A DNA stretch of 64,000 nt from Saccharicrinis sp963675435 (GTDB lineage Bacteria > Bacteroidota > Bacteroidia > Bacteroidales > Marinilabiliaceae): the NCBI GenBank assembly GCA_963675435.1, contig OY776216.1:496001-560000 (forward strand), read 5' to 3'. This document shows positions 62,831 through 64,000 of this stretch, piece after piece. A model generated the notes under the pieces. The model was not told the DNA's origin, did not search any database, and was given only the letters and a program-made list of their open reading frames with translations. Positions within the stretch are counted from its first letter, which is position 1. Every line of letters begins with the position of its first letter. The translations under genes and the position numbers were made by a program.

Positions 62831-63805
62831 ATGTTATCGATAAATCAGGTTCAAGAACTTATTAAAAGTGAAATAGAACAAACAAACTTCATTAAAACAC
62901 CTACTAATTTATACGAACCTATTGAGTATACAATGGAAATGGGTGGTAAAAGAATTAGGCCCTTGATGTGTTTAATGGCCACACAACTTTTTAATGGAGA
63001 CATTCAAAAAGCTTTAAAACCTGCTCTTGGACTTGAAATATTTCACAACTTCACATTGCTTCATGATGATATTATGGATAATGCTGATGTGAGACGTAAC
63101 AAACCAACAGTTCATAAAAAATGGAACGAAAATGTAGGCATTCTTTCAGGTGATGCTATGCTGATTAATGCCTATCAATACATCACTCAAAGTGAAAACG
63201 ATGTATTACCTGACTTATTAAAACTATTTAATGATGTTGCATTAGGCGTTTGTGAAGGACAACAATATGACATGGACTATGAAGATAGGGAAGATGTTAC
63301 TGTTGATGAATACATTGAAATGATTAGGCTTAAAACTGCTATATTATTAGCTGGAAGTTTAAAGGCTGGTGCGATACTTGCAAAAGCCACTGAAAAAGAT
63401 GCAGATTTAATATACCAATTCGGTATTAATATAGGTATTGCATTTCAACTTCAGGATGATTATTTAGATAGTTTTGGAGACCAAAAAACCTTTGGAAAAA
63501 GGATAGGAGGCGATATTATTGCCAATAAAAAAACATTTTTACTAATTACTGCCCTTAATAATGCAACCTTTGAGGACAAACAAACGTTAAAAAGTTGGAT
63601 TGATGCAAAAGACTTTGACGAACAAGAAAAAATAGACGCAGTCAAAGCAATCTTCATCAAAAATTTGGTAGATGAATCTTCCCAAAAATTAATGGAAGAG
63701 TATTACAATCATGCTATGAACAACATCAGCCAAATAAACGGTAATGAAAAAATTAAAAACGAATTAATAGATTTTGCAAAAAATCTTATGCAAAGAATTA
63801 ACTAA
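62831..63805 (+). CDS. Polyprenyl (geranylgeranyl/farnesyl-type) diphosphate synthase
   Basis: This 324-residue trans-prenyltransferase has both Asp-rich motifs: DDIMD in LLHDDIMDNADVRRNKPTVHKKW and DDYLD in FQLQDDYLDSFGD. GGKRIRPLM lies near the start and the Lys/Arg of the diphosphate site in KRIGGDIIANKKTFLL. A phenylalanine at the fifth position before the first Asp-rich motif (HNFTLLHDD) and no two-residue insertion suggest a short chain, C15-C20, rather than C35-C40, but this rule is only a guide. It begins one base after the exporter stop and precedes atpD. Confidence 0.92.
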   Translation: MLSINQVQELIKSEIEQTNFIKTPTNLYEPIEYTMEMGGKRIRPLMCLMATQLFNGDIQKALKPALGLEIFHNFTLLHDDIMDNADVRRNKPTVHKKWNENVGILSGDAMLINAYQYITQSENDVLPDLLKLFNDVALGVCEGQQYDMDYEDREDVTVDEYIEMIRLKTAILLAGSLKAGAILAKATEKDADLIYQFGINIGIAFQLQDDYLDSFGDQKTFGKRIGGDIIANKKTFLLITALNNATFEDKQTLKSWIDAKDFDEQEKIDAVKAIFIKNLVDESSQKLMEEYYNHAMNNISQINGNEKIKNELIDFAKNLMQRIN

Positions 63806-63861
63806 TTATTACTAAAATAATTTGTAACTTTTTGCCCAATTCAAAATATTTTCGATATCTC

Positions 63862-64000
63862 ATGGAACAATTAGAAGGGAAAATTATACAGGTTGTTGGA
63901 CCTGTAATCGACGTAAGTTTTGTCTTAAAAGACCAGGAACTTCCTAATATTTTAGACGCTCTGGAAATTACACGTGACAATGGAGAGATAATTACAATAG
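63862..64000 (+). CDS. atpD: F1F0 ATP synthase beta subunit, N-terminal part (cut by window end)
   Basis: The frame opens MEQLEGKIIQVVGPVIDVSF followed by LPNILDALEI, the N-terminal beta-barrel signature of AtpD (QVxGPVxDVxF). The gene runs off the window after 46 codons. It lies about 37 kb from the atpB-E-F-H-A-G run and on the other strand, so beta (and presumably epsilon, atpC) are made from a separate unit, a split seen in other Bacteroidota. Confidence 0.93.
   Translation, partial: MEQLEGKIIQVVGPVIDVSFVLKDQELPNILDALEITRDNGEIITI

Noticed and set aside
1..64000. CRISPR arrays, tRNA, rRNA, riboswitches, prophage or integrative element
   Set aside because: No repeated spacer pattern, no tRNA or rRNA segment, and no integrase, transposase or phage gene was seen on either strand.

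Overview
The window comes from an AT-rich member of the Bacteroidota, probably a marine or anaerobic Marinilabiliales/Bacteroidales-type bacterium. The evidence is TAnnTTTG-like -7 promoter elements, a PorZ-type protein with a type IX secretion C-terminal domain, a DUF5723 outer-membrane protein, a bactofilin in front of the ATP synthase genes, an atpB with a signal peptide, and atpD separated from the rest of the atp genes. No rRNA, tRNA, CRISPR array or integrated phage was seen. The species assignment is inference.

Region 1 to 20.6 kb is mostly housekeeping: the 3' end of a larC-like gene that stops at the LarC1 boundary, a Crp/Fnr regulator, an OsmC protein, a nucleosidase-cupin fusion, a TylF-type methyltransferase, a patatin/beta-barrel protein, pdxH, an acyl-CoA:carboxylate CoA-transferase, rluF, mutL, two rhomboid proteases, an EEP-fold hydrolase, thyA-folA, a voltage-gated-type cation channel, gmhA and a lipoprotein/beta-barrel pair. 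Within it, at 8.3-9.3 kb, lies a decayed esterase gene interrupted by a 166-bp palindromic MITE with a 5-bp target duplication.

Region 20.6 to 36 kb holds the F-type ATP synthase operon without beta and epsilon (bactofilin, a small membrane protein, atpB-E-F-H-A-G on the minus strand). It is followed by an adenylate-cyclase/HD protein, a tandem universal stress protein, rdgB, porZ, a DUF3352-like propeller protein and a Gfo/Idh/MocA oxidoreductase. The start of atpD appears at the very end of the window, about 37 kb from the other atp genes.

Region 36 to 59 kb is the most unusual part: about 23 kb of minus-strand genes that form a signalling superlocus. Read in the direction of transcription it runs yfiR, MCP receptor, STAS protein, cheY, a free Hpt protein, cheA, cheW, cheW, cheR, a histidine-kinase-like protein whose H-box His is Asn, cheD, cheB, a GAF/PAS membrane sensor with no output domain, a second cheR, a CheR-like protein without its SAM motif, a free CheB methylesterase domain, a membrane GAF protein, and a SpoIIE-phosphatase/SiaB-kinase/SiaC partner-switching module. 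An ABCG-type transporter with a TerB-like N-terminus and two exported proteins follow. There are no flagellar, pilus, gliding or GGDEF genes in the window, so the output is unknown. The arrangement suggests a chemosensory array cross-wired to a Ser/Thr partner switch.

Region 59.2 to 64 kb returns to the plus strand with a RidA/chorismatase-like protein, an MMPL/RND lipid-exporter-like protein, a short-chain polyprenyl diphosphate synthase directly abutting it, and the 5' end of atpD.
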